Source of the DNA: Gemmatimonadota bacterium
GTDB lineage: Bacteria > Gemmatimonadota > Gemmatimonadetes > Gemmatimonadales > GWC2-71-9
DNA: 57,269 nucleotides
Direction: 5' to 3'
NCBI GenBank assembly: GCA_003223415.1
Contig: QHUY01000063.1
Coordinates: 1-57,269, forward strand
The position numbers and the translations under genes are program-made. Shown one piece after another: positions 17,929 to 27,165 of this stretch; within the stretch, counting starts at the first letter, position 1; every line of letters starts with the position of its first letter. The notes beneath the pieces are model-generated. The model did not search any database. It was not told where the DNA came from and saw nothing but the letters and a program-made list of their open reading frames with translations.

Positions 17929-18789
17929 ATGCACGCGCCACTCGTCTGGTACCGCCTCGCCCGCGACCGCTGGGCCCTGGCCGGTCTTGCGATCGTCGTC
18001 CTGATGGTGCTCGCCGCGCTGCTCGCGCCCTGGCTCGCGCCCGCCGACCCCGTGCGCGGCGCGCTCGCCCGGAGCCTCGAGCCGCCCTCCCCAGCGTTCC
18101 TGCTCGGCACGGACGCCCAGGGCCGCGACGTGCTGTCGCGAGTGCTGTATGGGGCACGGCTCTCGCTCGCGGTCGGCCTGATCAGCCAGAGCATCGCCTG
18201 CGTGCTCGGGCTCGCACTCGGCCTCGTGGCCGGATATTACGGCCGCTGGATCGACGCCGCCGTGATGCGTGTCGCGGACGTCACCCTCGCCTTCCCGTCG
18301 CTCCTCCTCCTGATCGCCATCGCCGCCGCCGTGAAGCCCTCCCTACCGCTCGTCTTCGTGGTGATCGGCGTCGTCGGGTGGGCCGGCATGGCCCGCATCG
18401 TGCGCGGCCAGGTCCTGGTCGTGCGAGCCCTGGAGTACGTGCAGGCGGCGCGCGCCCTCGGTGCGTCGGACACCCGCATCGTGACGCGCCATCTGCTGCC
18501 CAACGTGATCGCGCCCGTGGTGGTCGCGACGACGCTCGGCATCGGTGGCGCCATCATGGCGGAGGCGGCCTTGTCGTTCGTGGGGTTGGGGGCCCAGCCG
18601 CCCACCCCCTCGTGGGGCGCGATGGTGTCCGAGGGACGTGATCTGCTGCGCGTGGCGCCGTGGGTATCGCTTTACCCCGGGCTCGCGATCGGCTGCGCGG
18701 TCCTGGGCCTCAACCTGCTGGGCGATGGGCTGCGCGACGCCCTCGATGTGCGCCTCCGGGGAGCGGGGGGTGGGGGGGCGGCGCTGTGA
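17929..18789 (+). CDS. ABC transporter permease, DppC/OppC type
   Basis: A 286-residue inner-membrane permease of the dipeptide/oligopeptide importer family. It shows the family N-terminus (RDRWALAGLAIVVLMVLAAL), LLGTDAQGRDVLSRVLYGARLSL, and the ATPase-docking EAA loop VQAARALGASDTRIVTRHLLPNVIAP, followed by AEAALSFVGLGAQPPTPSWG. About six membrane helices are visible. The partner DppB permease, ATPases and binding protein are absent from this window, so it is an orphan here. Its TGA overlaps the next gene as GTGA. Confidence 0.92.
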   Translation: MHAPLVWYRLARDRWALAGLAIVVLMVLAALLAPWLAPADPVRGALARSLEPPSPAFLLGTDAQGRDVLSRVLYGARLSLAVGLISQSIACVLGLALGLVAGYYGRWIDAAVMRVADVTLAFPSLLLLIAIAAAVKPSLPLVFVVIGVVGWAGMARIVRGQVLVVRALEYVQAARALGASDTRIVTRHLLPNVIAPVVVATTLGIGGAIMAEAALSFVGLGAQPPTPSWGAMVSEGRDLLRVAPWVSLYPGLAIGCAVLGLNLLGDGLRDALDVRLRGAGGGGAAL

Positions 18790-19973
18790 CCGAGATCGTT
18801 TCCCACCCCACGCGCGTGCGCGCGCTGCGCGAGAGCACCAAGGCGCTCCGGGACGCCGAGTTTCCCTGGACCGCCGATACCGTCTACTTGAACAACGCCT
18901 CGATCGGCCCGATCCCGGAGCGCACGCGCCGCGTCGTCGACGCGTTCACGGCCAAGCGCACCGCGCCGCACCTCCTCCCCGACCGCGACTTGCAGGCCGG
19001 GCTCGCGGCGGCGCGCGACGCCGCCGCCCGGCTGATCAACGCCGATACGGGCGAGATCGCGCTCGCCACCAACACCAGCTGGGGGCTGAACCTCGCGGCC
19101 CGCGCCCTCCCGGTGCTGCCGGGGGAGAAGATCGTCGTCTCCGACCGCGAGTTCCCAGCGAACGTGTATCCCTGGCTGCTCCTCAAGAAGGATGGCATCG
19201 AGGTCGAGCTCGCCCCGTGCCGCGCCGAAGGCTGGCCCGACGAGGACGCGCTGCTGGAGCGGTTGCGCGACCCCCGCGTCCGCGTGCTCGCCGTCTCGTT
19301 CGTCCAGTTCTCCAACGGCTACCGCGCCGACCTGAAGCGCCTCGGGGCGGCCTGTCGCGCCAACGGCACCTATCTGGTGGTGGACGGCATCCAGGGCGTG
19401 GGGAACATGGAGCTGGATGTGCGCGAAACCCCCGTCGACGTCCTCGCCTGCGGCGGCCAGAAGTGGCTGCTCTCGCCCTGGGGATCGGGGTTTGTGTACG
19501 TGCGCAAGGAGCTCGTGCCACGACTCGAGCCGACGGTGACCGGATGGATGGCCTTCGAAGGCACGGACGACTTTTCGCGGCTCACCGAATACAACCCCAA
19601 CTTCCGTGCCGACGCGCGCCGCTTCGAGCTGATCACCCTGCCGTTCCAGGACTTCTACGGGTTCACGTCTTCGGTGGACATGTTGCTCGAGATCGGGATC
19701 CGCGACATCGCCGAGTGCACGCGCGCGCTGCACGAGCCGGTGCTCAAGTGGGCCGACGCCCACGATGTGCGGGTCGTCTCGCCGCGGGACGACAAGCATC
19801 ATTCGGCGATCCTCTGCCTCGCGCCGGCCAAGGCCGTCGAGGCGTTCTACGCCGTGAAGCGGGCCCGCATCGTGTGTTCGCTGCGCGAGGGCGCCATTCG
19901 CCTCTCACCGCACTGCTACAACACGATGGAAGAGATGGAAAAGGTGATCGACGTACTGGAGGGGGTGGTCTAA
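18786..19973 (+). CDS. Class V aminotransferase (cysteine desulfurase / isopenicillin N epimerase-like)
   Basis: A 395-residue PLP enzyme. Landmarks: VYLNNASIGPIPERTRR near the N-terminus, LATNTSWGLNLAARAL (cofactor phosphate contact), VSFVQFSNGYRADLKRLG, VVDGIQGVGNMELDV with the PLP-nitrogen aspartate, and the Schiff-base lysine in ACGGQKWLLSPWGSGFVY (~222-239). It lacks the C-terminal cysteine loop of a standard NifS/IscS, so sulfur mobilisation is not assured. The substrate is unknown. The GTG start is coupled to the permease stop. It ends tail to tail with the next gene with a 4-bp overlap. Confidence 0.88.
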   Translation: MTEIVSHPTRVRALRESTKALRDAEFPWTADTVYLNNASIGPIPERTRRVVDAFTAKRTAPHLLPDRDLQAGLAAARDAAARLINADTGEIALATNTSWGLNLAARALPVLPGEKIVVSDREFPANVYPWLLLKKDGIEVELAPCRAEGWPDEDALLERLRDPRVRVLAVSFVQFSNGYRADLKRLGAACRANGTYLVVDGIQGVGNMELDVRETPVDVLACGGQKWLLSPWGSGFVYVRKELVPRLEPTVTGWMAFEGTDDFSRLTEYNPNFRADARRFELITLPFQDFYGFTSSVDMLLEIGIRDIAECTRALHEPVLKWADAHDVRVVSPRDDKHHSAILCLAPAKAVEAFYAVKRARIVCSLREGAIRLSPHCYNTMEEMEKVIDVLEGVV

Positions 19974-20665
19974 CCCGGGGGCCGTGCCCCTCCCCCGGTG
20001 CCGGGCGCCGCCGCCGCCTCCCGGTGCCGATCTCCCCACCACGCCCACAGGGGGAACAGCGCGCCGAACACGAGACCGCCGATGCCCAGCGCCCGAACGT
20101 TCGGCGGCGGTGCGGCGTTCGCCGTGAAGACGTACAACAGGAAGAGCACGGCGATCATCACCCCCACCGCGTAGCGTCCCACCGCGTCCCGCCCTCTGGT
20201 CGCGGTCAGGTAGAGGTAGCTGCCGATCGCGAACATCGCGATTTCCACGGCCATCGTTCCCGGGACCGAGTGCCACAGTCCCAGCCCGACCTTTGTCGCA
20301 CCTTCCCCCGGCGTGAGCGGCATGTCGGGGACGTGGGTGATCACGTCCAGCACCCAGTGACTCACGACGCCGCAGGCGATCATCAGCGCGCCCGCCCGGT
20401 AGCGTGTGACCGCGTAGTATCCGCCGGCGAACAGCGCCGCCCACACGCCATCCATCAGCAGGCTGTGCGAGTACGGATAGTCGAGGAAATCGAGCCTCAG
20501 GAACGGCGGGCCGTCGGGATTGATGCCCACGTGCTCCCAGCCGAGCAGCAGAAACACCGGCCAGAGGAGGTCGGCGAGCAGGGGAGCCGCGATCAGGAGT
20601 CCGAGCGACGTCTTCGGCGCCACGCGCTTGGCGGCGAGCCCCACGGCGAAATGACCGATGAACAT
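19970..20665 (-). CDS. DUF457/YdjM-like integral membrane protein
   Basis: A 231-residue membrane protein starting MFIGHFAVGLAAKRVAPKTS. Conserved histidines and acidic residues sit at membrane edges: H5 in MFIGHFAVG, ADLLWP, YPYSHSLLMD and SHWVLDVITH. This is the pattern of predicted membrane-bound metal-dependent hydrolases related to YdjM (DUF457). Six or so hydrophobic helices follow, and the C-terminus is a proline/glycine-rich tail. The biochemical role is unproven for the family. A purine-rich GACGAGGG stretch lies about 7-14 nt before the ATG. It is separated from tyrS by 16 nt and reads away from it. Confidence 0.8.
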   Translation of the reverse strand: MFIGHFAVGLAAKRVAPKTSLGLLIAAPLLADLLWPVFLLLGWEHVGINPDGPPFLRLDFLDYPYSHSLLMDGVWAALFAGGYYAVTRYRAGALMIACGVVSHWVLDVITHVPDMPLTPGEGATKVGLGLWHSVPGTMAVEIAMFAIGSYLYLTATRGRDAVGRYAVGVMIAVLFLLYVFTANAAPPPNVRALGIGGLVFGALFPLWAWWGDRHREAAAAPGTGGGARPPG

Positions 20666-20681
20666 GCGAATCCCTCGTCGC

Positions 20682-21947
20682 TTACCGCCGGGCCACTCTG
20701 AGGAGCGCGAACTCCTTCTTGCCTTTCCGCAAGAGCAGGTTGCGCCCGGCCACCCAATCCCGCGACTCGAGCGTCTTGCCGACGTCTTTGACCCGCTCCT
20801 GGTTTACGTAGATTCCGCCCTGCTCGATGGCCCGGCGGGCCTCGCTCTTGGACTTCGCGAGGCCGGCCCGGATCACCGCGTCCACCAGGCCGAGCGAGTC
20901 CGCCGCGGGAAGCGTGGCGGTCGGCACTTCCTGGGCGAGCACGTCGAAGGTGGCGTCGTCCGCGCCGTGCGGGTCGAAGTCGCCGAACAGCACCGCTGAG
21001 GCGCGGGCCACGCCGGCCGCGGCGGTCTCGCCGTGAGCGCGCGCCGTCACCTCGTGGGCCAAGGCGCGCTGTGCCGCGCGCTCCGCGGCATCCTGCTTCC
21101 GCTGCGCCGCGAGCCCAGCGATCTCCTCGCGCGGCTTGAGGGTGAACAGTTTCAGGTACGACTCCACATCACGGTCGTCGACGTTCATCCAGAACTGGTA
21201 GAACTTGTACGGCGAGGTGAGCGCGGGGTCGAGGTGAAGCGCTCCGCTTTCCGACTTCCCGAACTTCTCGCCGGACGCCGTCGTGACTAATGGGGCGACA
21301 AGGCCGTGCGCCACGCCGTTCTCGACCCGGCGGATCAGCTCCACGCCCGCCGTGATGTTCCCCCACTGATCGCTGCCCCCCACCTGCAGCGTGCAGCCGC
21401 GCTCGCGGTACAAGTGCAGAAAGTCGTACGCCTGCAGCAACATGTAGCTGAACTCGGTGTACGACAGACCGCTGTCGAGGCGCGCCTGCACCGATTCCTT
21501 CTGCAGCATGACATTGACCGTGAAATGCTTGCCGACGTCGCGCAGAAAGTCGATCAAGCCCAGCGACCCGAGCCACTTGGCGTTATCGAGCACCAGGGCG
21601 CCGCTCGGCCCCTCGCCGATGTCGAGGAACCGGGCCATCTGGTCGCGCATGCGCTGGAGGTTCTCCCGGAGCTGTTCCTTGGTGAGGAGGGGGCGTTCGG
21701 TGCGCTTGCCGGAGGGATCGCCGATCAGGCCCGTGCCGCCGCCCATCAGCACGATGGGCCGGTGGCCGTGGAGTTGCAGGTTTCGCAGCAGCATCAGCGG
21801 CATCAGGTTGCCGAGCTGCAGGCTGGGCGTCGTCGGATCGAAGCCGCAGTAGGCGGTGACCGGCCCCTTGGCGAGATGCGCGACGAGGCCCGGCGTCGCC
21901 TGCTGCACGAAGCCGCGCCACTCGAGTTCCCGGAGGAGATCGGTCAT
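20682..21947 (-). CDS. tyrS: Tyrosyl-tRNA synthetase
   Basis: A 421-residue class I synthetase charging tRNA-Tyr. Landmarks: CGFDPTTPSLQLGNLMPL holds the HIGH-equivalent as QLGN, GGGTGLIGDPSGK, SYTEFSYMLLQAYDFLHL, VGGSDQWGNITAG, the KMSKS-equivalent KFGKSESG, and a C-terminal S4 RNA-binding domain (SEARRAIEQGGIYVNQERV). The first histidine of the HIGH motif is replaced by glutamine, which is unusual. Everything else is normal. The start lies 8 nt after a TACGAT box with a good -35, so the transcript is probably leaderless. Confidence 0.97.
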   Translation of the reverse strand: MTDLLRELEWRGFVQQATPGLVAHLAKGPVTAYCGFDPTTPSLQLGNLMPLMLLRNLQLHGHRPIVLMGGGTGLIGDPSGKRTERPLLTKEQLRENLQRMRDQMARFLDIGEGPSGALVLDNAKWLGSLGLIDFLRDVGKHFTVNVMLQKESVQARLDSGLSYTEFSYMLLQAYDFLHLYRERGCTLQVGGSDQWGNITAGVELIRRVENGVAHGLVAPLVTTASGEKFGKSESGALHLDPALTSPYKFYQFWMNVDDRDVESYLKLFTLKPREEIAGLAAQRKQDAAERAAQRALAHEVTARAHGETAAAGVARASAVLFGDFDPHGADDATFDVLAQEVPTATLPAADSLGLVDAVIRAGLAKSKSEARRAIEQGGIYVNQERVKDVGKTLESRDWVAGRNLLLRKGKKEFALLRVARR

Positions 21948-21955
21948 GGTGGCGA

Positions 21956-21984
21956 ATCGTACGAGATGGCTTTCACGCTGGCAA
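21956..21984 (-). promoter_or_regulatory. tyrS promoter, leaderless and overlapping the PBP promoter
   Basis: Minus-strand TTGCCA (21984-21979), 17-nt spacer, TACGAT (21961-21956), then 8 nt to the tyrS ATG. Its -35 hexamer is the complement of the TGGCAA that also forms part of the divergent PBP promoter. Confidence 0.7.
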
Positions 21985-22007
21985 GCACGCGGCGGCCTGA
22001 CTAGGTT
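21978..22007 (+). promoter_or_regulatory. PBP promoter sharing its -35 bases with tyrS
   Basis: CTGGCA (21978-21983), 18-nt spacer, TAGGTT (22002-22007), then GTAGCCCG and the ATG at 22016. The two divergent -35 elements occupy the same double-stranded bases, so polymerase can occupy only one promoter at a time. Confidence 0.6.
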
Positions 22008-22015
22008 GTAGCCCG

Positions 22016-24175
22016 ATGGCCACGCTCACCACGCCCCTCCCGCTGCCGAGTCCCGCGCGCTGGTGGCAGGACCCCACGACCCGGCGGCGAATCCTGGCCT
22101 TCGCCCTGCTGGCCACGACGTATGGCGCCGGGTTGGCGTACGGCTCGTGGACGCGCGTTTGTGCGGCGGAGCGCTGCCCCAGCATTTCCCGGCTCTTGCC
22201 GCTGCAGGGCGGCGGGCAGACCCAGACGTCAAAGGTGTACGCCGCGGACGGCCGGCTCATCGCCGAGTACGGGTTGGAGCGCCGCACCGTCGTGCCGCTC
22301 AGCCAGATCCCGCTGCCGGTGCGCCAGGCGTTCATCGCCACCGAGGACAAGCGCTTCTACGCCCATCACGGGATCGACTACCGGCGCATCCTCGGCGCCC
22401 TCAAGGCGGACCTCGTCTCCCTCGGCTACAGCCAGGGATTCTCCACGATCACGATGCAGCTCGCGCGGAATATCTTCCCCGACGAGATCAGTCGCGAGAA
22501 GAAGCTCACGCGCAAGCTCAAAGAGGCCCGCGTCGCGCTGGAGATCGAGCGCAACTTCCCCAAGGACACGATCCTCCAGCTGTACTTGAACCAGATCGAC
22601 CTGGGCGCCGGCGCCCACGGTGTCGAGGCGGCGGCCCAGATCTATTTCGGTAAATCGGCCCGCGACCTGAACGTCGCCGAGGCCACGACGCTCGCGGCCA
22701 TCCCGAAGGCGCCCGGGACCTACAACCCGCGCACCCACCCGGACCGCGCCGTGCGACGGCGCAACGTCGTGCTGAACCTGATGCGAGACCAGGGCTTCCT
22801 CACGCCCGAGGATGTCGAGTACTGGAAGGCGTACCCCCTGGTGCTGACCACCACCCGCACGAACTACGGGGACGTGGCGCCGTACTTCGTCGAATGGCTG
22901 CGCGGCCAGCTCGACGCGCGTTTTGGGCGGGAGCTGTACGAGGGCGGGCTGCGCATCTACACTACTCTGGATCTCGACATGCAGCAGGCCGCCGAGCGCG
23001 CCCTGCAAGCACAACTCGACGCCATCGAGGCCGGCGTGTACGGCAAGCTGCCGTCCGGTGCCGTCACCTACCGTGACTACATCGAATCCTCCCGCGCCAA
23101 TGGCGAGGACAAAGGGGCCTACACGCCGTACCTGCAGGGCGCCTTCCTCGCCATGGAGGCGAACACGGGGTTCATCCGCGCGATGATCGGCGGCCGCGAC
23201 TTCGAGGATTCCAAGTACAACCGCATCGTCCAGGCCGTCCGCCAACCGGGCTCGACCTTCAAGCCATTCGTGTACTCGGCGGCCGTCCGCGCCGGCCACC
23301 CGGTGACCGAGATGCTGGACGACTCGCCCCTCAACCCGCCGGTCCTGCAGCTCGACAGCACCTTGTGGCAACCGAAGGACGATGACGACTCGACCTGGGG
23401 CGCCATTCCGATGCGCAAGGCGCTCTATGGCTCGCGGAATCTGGCGACGATCAAGCTCGGCATGGCCCTCGGCGAGCAGACCGTCATCGGTGAGGCGAAG
23501 AGCTACGGCATTACCACGCCGTTACCACCTTATCCGTCGATCCACATCGGCGCGAAGGGCGTTCGGCCGATCGAGATCATCGCCGCCTATTCCGCATTCG
23601 CGACGCTGGGCACCCGCGCCGTGCCGCAGGGCATCCTCCGGGTCGAAGACCGGGAGGGCAACATCGTCTGGCAGCCCCAGCAGGTGCACCAGCCGGTGAT
23701 GGACGCCGAGCACACTTGGCTGCTCGTAGACATGATGAAGGACGTGATCCGGCGCGGCACCGCCTACTCCGCCGTCTGGAAAGCGGGCTTCACCCTGCCC
23801 GCCGCCGGCAAAACCGGCACCACCGACCAGTACACCGACGCCTGGTTCATCGGCTACACGCCTGAGCTCGTCGCCGGGATGTGGGTCGGATATGACTACC
23901 AGCGCGCGATTCTGGAGCACAATGCGGGCGGCGGTAAGATCGTGGCCCCTGCCTGGACCTCGTTCATGCGCGATGTGTACGACCGGCGCCCCGCTCCCGC
24001 CGACTGGGTCCGGCCCGACTCGCTCGTCACCCGCGAGGTGGACGACTCCACCGGTTACCTGGCGACGCCCTTCTGCCCGCAAAAGCTCCACCGCTGGGAA
24101 TGGTTCTACCCGGGCACCGAGCCGACCCAGGAATGCCCGGTGCACCGCGTCCTCGGCCCCGCCCTAACGCCCTGA
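22016..24175 (+). CDS. Class A penicillin-binding protein (PBP1-type)
   Basis: A 719-residue bifunctional peptidoglycan synthase. One N-terminal membrane helix (ILAFALLATTYGAGLAYGSW) is followed by a GT51 glycosyltransferase domain: ATEDKRFYAHHGIDYRRI with the catalytic glutamate, GFSTITMQLARNIFPDE (a methionine replaces the usual second Q), and LYLNQIDLGAGAHGVEAAA. The transpeptidase domain has SxxK in PGSTFKPFVYS, SxN in GSRN and KTG in AGKTGTTDQYTDAWFIGYTP. It inserts and cross-links glycan strands outside the inner membrane. It has its own promoter divergent from tyrS. Its end overlaps the amidohydrolase start region. Confidence 0.96.
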   Translation: MATLTTPLPLPSPARWWQDPTTRRRILAFALLATTYGAGLAYGSWTRVCAAERCPSISRLLPLQGGGQTQTSKVYAADGRLIAEYGLERRTVVPLSQIPLPVRQAFIATEDKRFYAHHGIDYRRILGALKADLVSLGYSQGFSTITMQLARNIFPDEISREKKLTRKLKEARVALEIERNFPKDTILQLYLNQIDLGAGAHGVEAAAQIYFGKSARDLNVAEATTLAAIPKAPGTYNPRTHPDRAVRRRNVVLNLMRDQGFLTPEDVEYWKAYPLVLTTTRTNYGDVAPYFVEWLRGQLDARFGRELYEGGLRIYTTLDLDMQQAAERALQAQLDAIEAGVYGKLPSGAVTYRDYIESSRANGEDKGAYTPYLQGAFLAMEANTGFIRAMIGGRDFEDSKYNRIVQAVRQPGSTFKPFVYSAAVRAGHPVTEMLDDSPLNPPVLQLDSTLWQPKDDDDSTWGAIPMRKALYGSRNLATIKLGMALGEQTVIGEAKSYGITTPLPPYPSIHIGAKGVRPIEIIAAYSAFATLGTRAVPQGILRVEDREGNIVWQPQQVHQPVMDAEHTWLLVDMMKDVIRRGTAYSAVWKAGFTLPAAGKTGTTDQYTDAWFIGYTPELVAGMWVGYDYQRAILEHNAGGGKIVAPAWTSFMRDVYDRRPAPADWVRPDSLVTREVDDSTGYLATPFCPQKLHRWEWFYPGTEPTQECPVHRVLGPALTP

Positions 24176-25386
24176 ACGCGCCGCCACCGCTGCTGCGCCT
24201 CCGCGCCGGCTGGGTGCATCCCGTCACGGCGCCATCGATTCCGGATGGCGCCGTTCTCGTTGGCGCCGACGGGCGCATCGCTGCCGTCGGCCCGCACACC
24301 CGCGTCCCCAGACCCCGCGGCACCGAAGCACTTGAGTTTCCCAACGCGGTCCTTGTGCCAGGACTCGTGAACTGTCACACGCATCTGGAGCTGACCCACC
24401 TCGTGGGGCAGAACACAGAAGCCCAGTTCGCGCCCTGGATCCGCCGCGTGCGCGAGCTGAAGGACGCGACGCCGCCGGCGGAGTTCGTCCGGGCAGCGGA
24501 GCAGGGGATCCGCGACTGCTGGGCTTCCGGCGTCACCTGCGTCGCCGAGACCGGGAGTACCGGCGCGGTGCTGGAGGCGCTCGCGCGGTTGGGCGGGCGG
24601 GGCATTGTGTACCAGGAGGTCTTCGGCCCCGACCCCGCGAACTGCGAGCAGAGCTTGGCGGAGCTGGCGGCGGCACTGGCGCGGCTGCGGCGCTTGACAT
24701 CACCGCGGGTGCGCTTGGGCGTTTCTCCGCACGCACCGTACACCGTCAGCGCGCCACTCTACCGGGCTGTGGCTGGATACTCCCGCCGTGAAGGACTGCC
24801 GATCGCCGTCCACGTCGCCGAATCGAAGGACGAGACCATGCTGGTGCGGGACGGTACGGGGCCCTTCGCGGAGGCACTCCGCACGCGCGGGATCGCGGTT
24901 CAAGGACACGGCTGCTCCCCGGTGGCGTATCTCCTGCAACTTGGCGTCTTGGCGCTTGGTACTCCGTGTTTGTGCGTGCACTGCGTGCAGGTGAGCGACG
25001 GGGATGTCGCTCTGATCAGGAGCGTGGCAGCGGCGGTGGCGCACTGTCCGCTCTCCAACCGCGCTCACGGCCACGGGACGGCGCCGCTCCCCGCGCTCCG
25101 GGCGGCGGGGATTCCCGTCGGGCTGGGCACCGATTCCGTCGTGAGCGTCGGCGCGCTCGACCTCTGGGCCGAGGCCGAGGCGGCGGGAATCCGGGGGGAG
25201 GAGGCCCTCCGGATGCTGACCATTGAGGGGGCGCGGGCCCTCGGCTGGGAGCGGGAGATCGGTTCGCTCGAGGTGGGCAAGGCGGCTGATATGGCGGTGT
25301 TGTCCGACGGTCCGAGGGTCCGACCGTCCGGCGCCCTCTTGACGGTCGTCGCCGGACGGATCGTCCATCCTATGCATAAACCGTAG
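24133..25386 (+). CDS. Amidohydrolase, deaminase-like (SsnA/MtaD/TrzN group)
   Basis: A metal-dependent hydrolase of ~410 residues with the composite domain at both ends (LLRLRAGWVHPVTAPSIPDG; DMAVLSDG ... VAGRIVHP) and a TIM barrel. Metal and catalytic residues: VNCHTHLELTH (HxH), AVHVAESKDE, HCVQVSDGD, CPLSNRAHGHG and GLGTDSVVS. This group includes S-adenosylhomocysteine, guanine and aminofutalosine deaminases; the substrate cannot be told. The ATG at 24133 overlaps the PBP gene by 43 bp. A CTG at 24172 overlapping the PBP stop as CTGA fits the fold start better and is a possible true start. Confidence 0.85.
   Translation: MPGAPRPRPRPNALNAPPPLLRLRAGWVHPVTAPSIPDGAVLVGADGRIAAVGPHTRVPRPRGTEALEFPNAVLVPGLVNCHTHLELTHLVGQNTEAQFAPWIRRVRELKDATPPAEFVRAAEQGIRDCWASGVTCVAETGSTGAVLEALARLGGRGIVYQEVFGPDPANCEQSLAELAAALARLRRLTSPRVRLGVSPHAPYTVSAPLYRAVAGYSRREGLPIAVHVAESKDETMLVRDGTGPFAEALRTRGIAVQGHGCSPVAYLLQLGVLALGTPCLCVHCVQVSDGDVALIRSVAAAVAHCPLSNRAHGHGTAPLPALRAAGIPVGLGTDSVVSVGALDLWAEAEAAGIRGEEALRMLTIEGARALGWEREIGSLEVGKAADMAVLSDGPRVRPSGALLTVVAGRIVHPMHKP
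25303..25334. repeat. Four TCCGACNN octamers inside the amidohydrolase gene
   Basis: Units TCCGACGG, TCCGAGGG, TCCGACCG and TCCGGCGC run head to tail, encoding part of SDGPRVRPSG in a variable C-terminal loop. Arrays of the same period and consensus lie at 34071-34102 and 55031-55062. Confidence 0.7.
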
Positions 25387-25389
25387 ATT
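25371..25389 (+). promoter_or_regulatory. argR promoter box with overlapping ARG half-boxes
   Basis: TAGATT (25384-25389) lies 6 nt before the argR ATG and fits the leaderless pattern. TATGCATAAA (25371-25380) matches the left half of an ARG box, and GATGCATGAA (25391-25400), 20 bp on, repeats it across the start codon. Autoregulation by ArgR is inferred. Confidence 0.55.
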
Positions 25390-25395
25390 GGATGC

Positions 25396-25857
25396 ATGAA
25401 AACCCAGCGCCACGCCGCCATCCTCAAGATCGTGCGCTCGGCGACGGTCGCCAGCCAGGAACAGCTGCGCGAGCTGCTCAAGGACGAAGGCTTCGACGTG
25501 ACGCAGGCCACGCTCTCCCGCGACATTCGCGAGCTCGGCCTCGCCAAGGTTGCCGCCCCTCCTCCGGGCGGCGGCTCTCACTACGCCCCGCCCGAGACCG
25601 GCGGCCAGATTCGGCCGCATCTGGAGCAGCTCCTCCCCACGATGCTGGTGTCGGCCGAGGGCGTCGGGCCCTTGCTGGTGCTGAAAACCGCGACCGGCGC
25701 CGCCCAGGCCCTGGCCCTCGCGCTGGACGGGGCGGGCTGGAGCGAGATCATCGGCACCATCGCCGGGGACGATGCCATCCTCGTGATCACGCGGAGCGAG
25801 CGGGCCCGACGGTCGGTGCAGACCAGACTGCAAGAGCTCGCCGGGTTGCCCGCCTGA
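25396..25857 (+). CDS. argR: Arginine repressor ArgR
   Basis: A 153-residue ArgR/AhrC. The N-terminal winged helix reads RHAAILKIVRSATVASQEQL and the recognition region is VTQATLSRDIRELGLAKV (~36-53). The C-terminal hexamerisation and arginine-binding domain carries LVLKTATGAAQALALALD and the acidic ligand-binding motif GTIAGDDAILVI. With arginine bound it represses biosynthesis genes. argG follows 72 bp downstream with a strong ARG box between them, and argH overlaps argG, so regulator and targets are together. Length and motifs are normal. Confidence 0.95.
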   Translation: MKTQRHAAILKIVRSATVASQEQLRELLKDEGFDVTQATLSRDIRELGLAKVAAPPPGGGSHYAPPETGGQIRPHLEQLLPTMLVSAEGVGPLLVLKTATGAAQALALALDGAGWSEIIGTIAGDDAILVITRSERARRSVQTRLQELAGLPA

Positions 25858-25861
25858 ACCC

Positions 25862-25867
25862 TTGACA
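25862..25867 (+). promoter_or_regulatory. argG promoter -35 element
   Basis: A perfect TTGACA lies 5 nt after the argR stop codon. The matching -10 must fall in the AT-rich TATGCATTTTTATACAT region, which is also the ArgR operator, so repressor and polymerase would compete. The exact -10 is unclear. Confidence 0.6.
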
Positions 25868-25881
25868 GCCGGCCGCCGGGA

Positions 25882-25919
25882 TATGCATTTTTATACATCA
25901 TCCTGCATAAACCTCCAGG
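25882..25919 (+). promoter_or_regulatory. Tandem ARG boxes upstream of argG
   Basis: TATGCATTTTTATACATC (25882-25899) matches the Escherichia coli ARG-box consensus TNTGAATWWWWATTCANW at all but three defined positions. A weaker second box starts at 25902 (CCTGCATAAACC), 20 bp after the first, which is the spacing ArgR hexamers use. The argG ATG is 11 nt after the second box. Confidence 0.75.
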
Positions 25920-25929
25920 GAGCGCTGCC

Positions 25930-27164
<1,235 letters not shown>

Positions 27165-27165
<1 letters not shown>

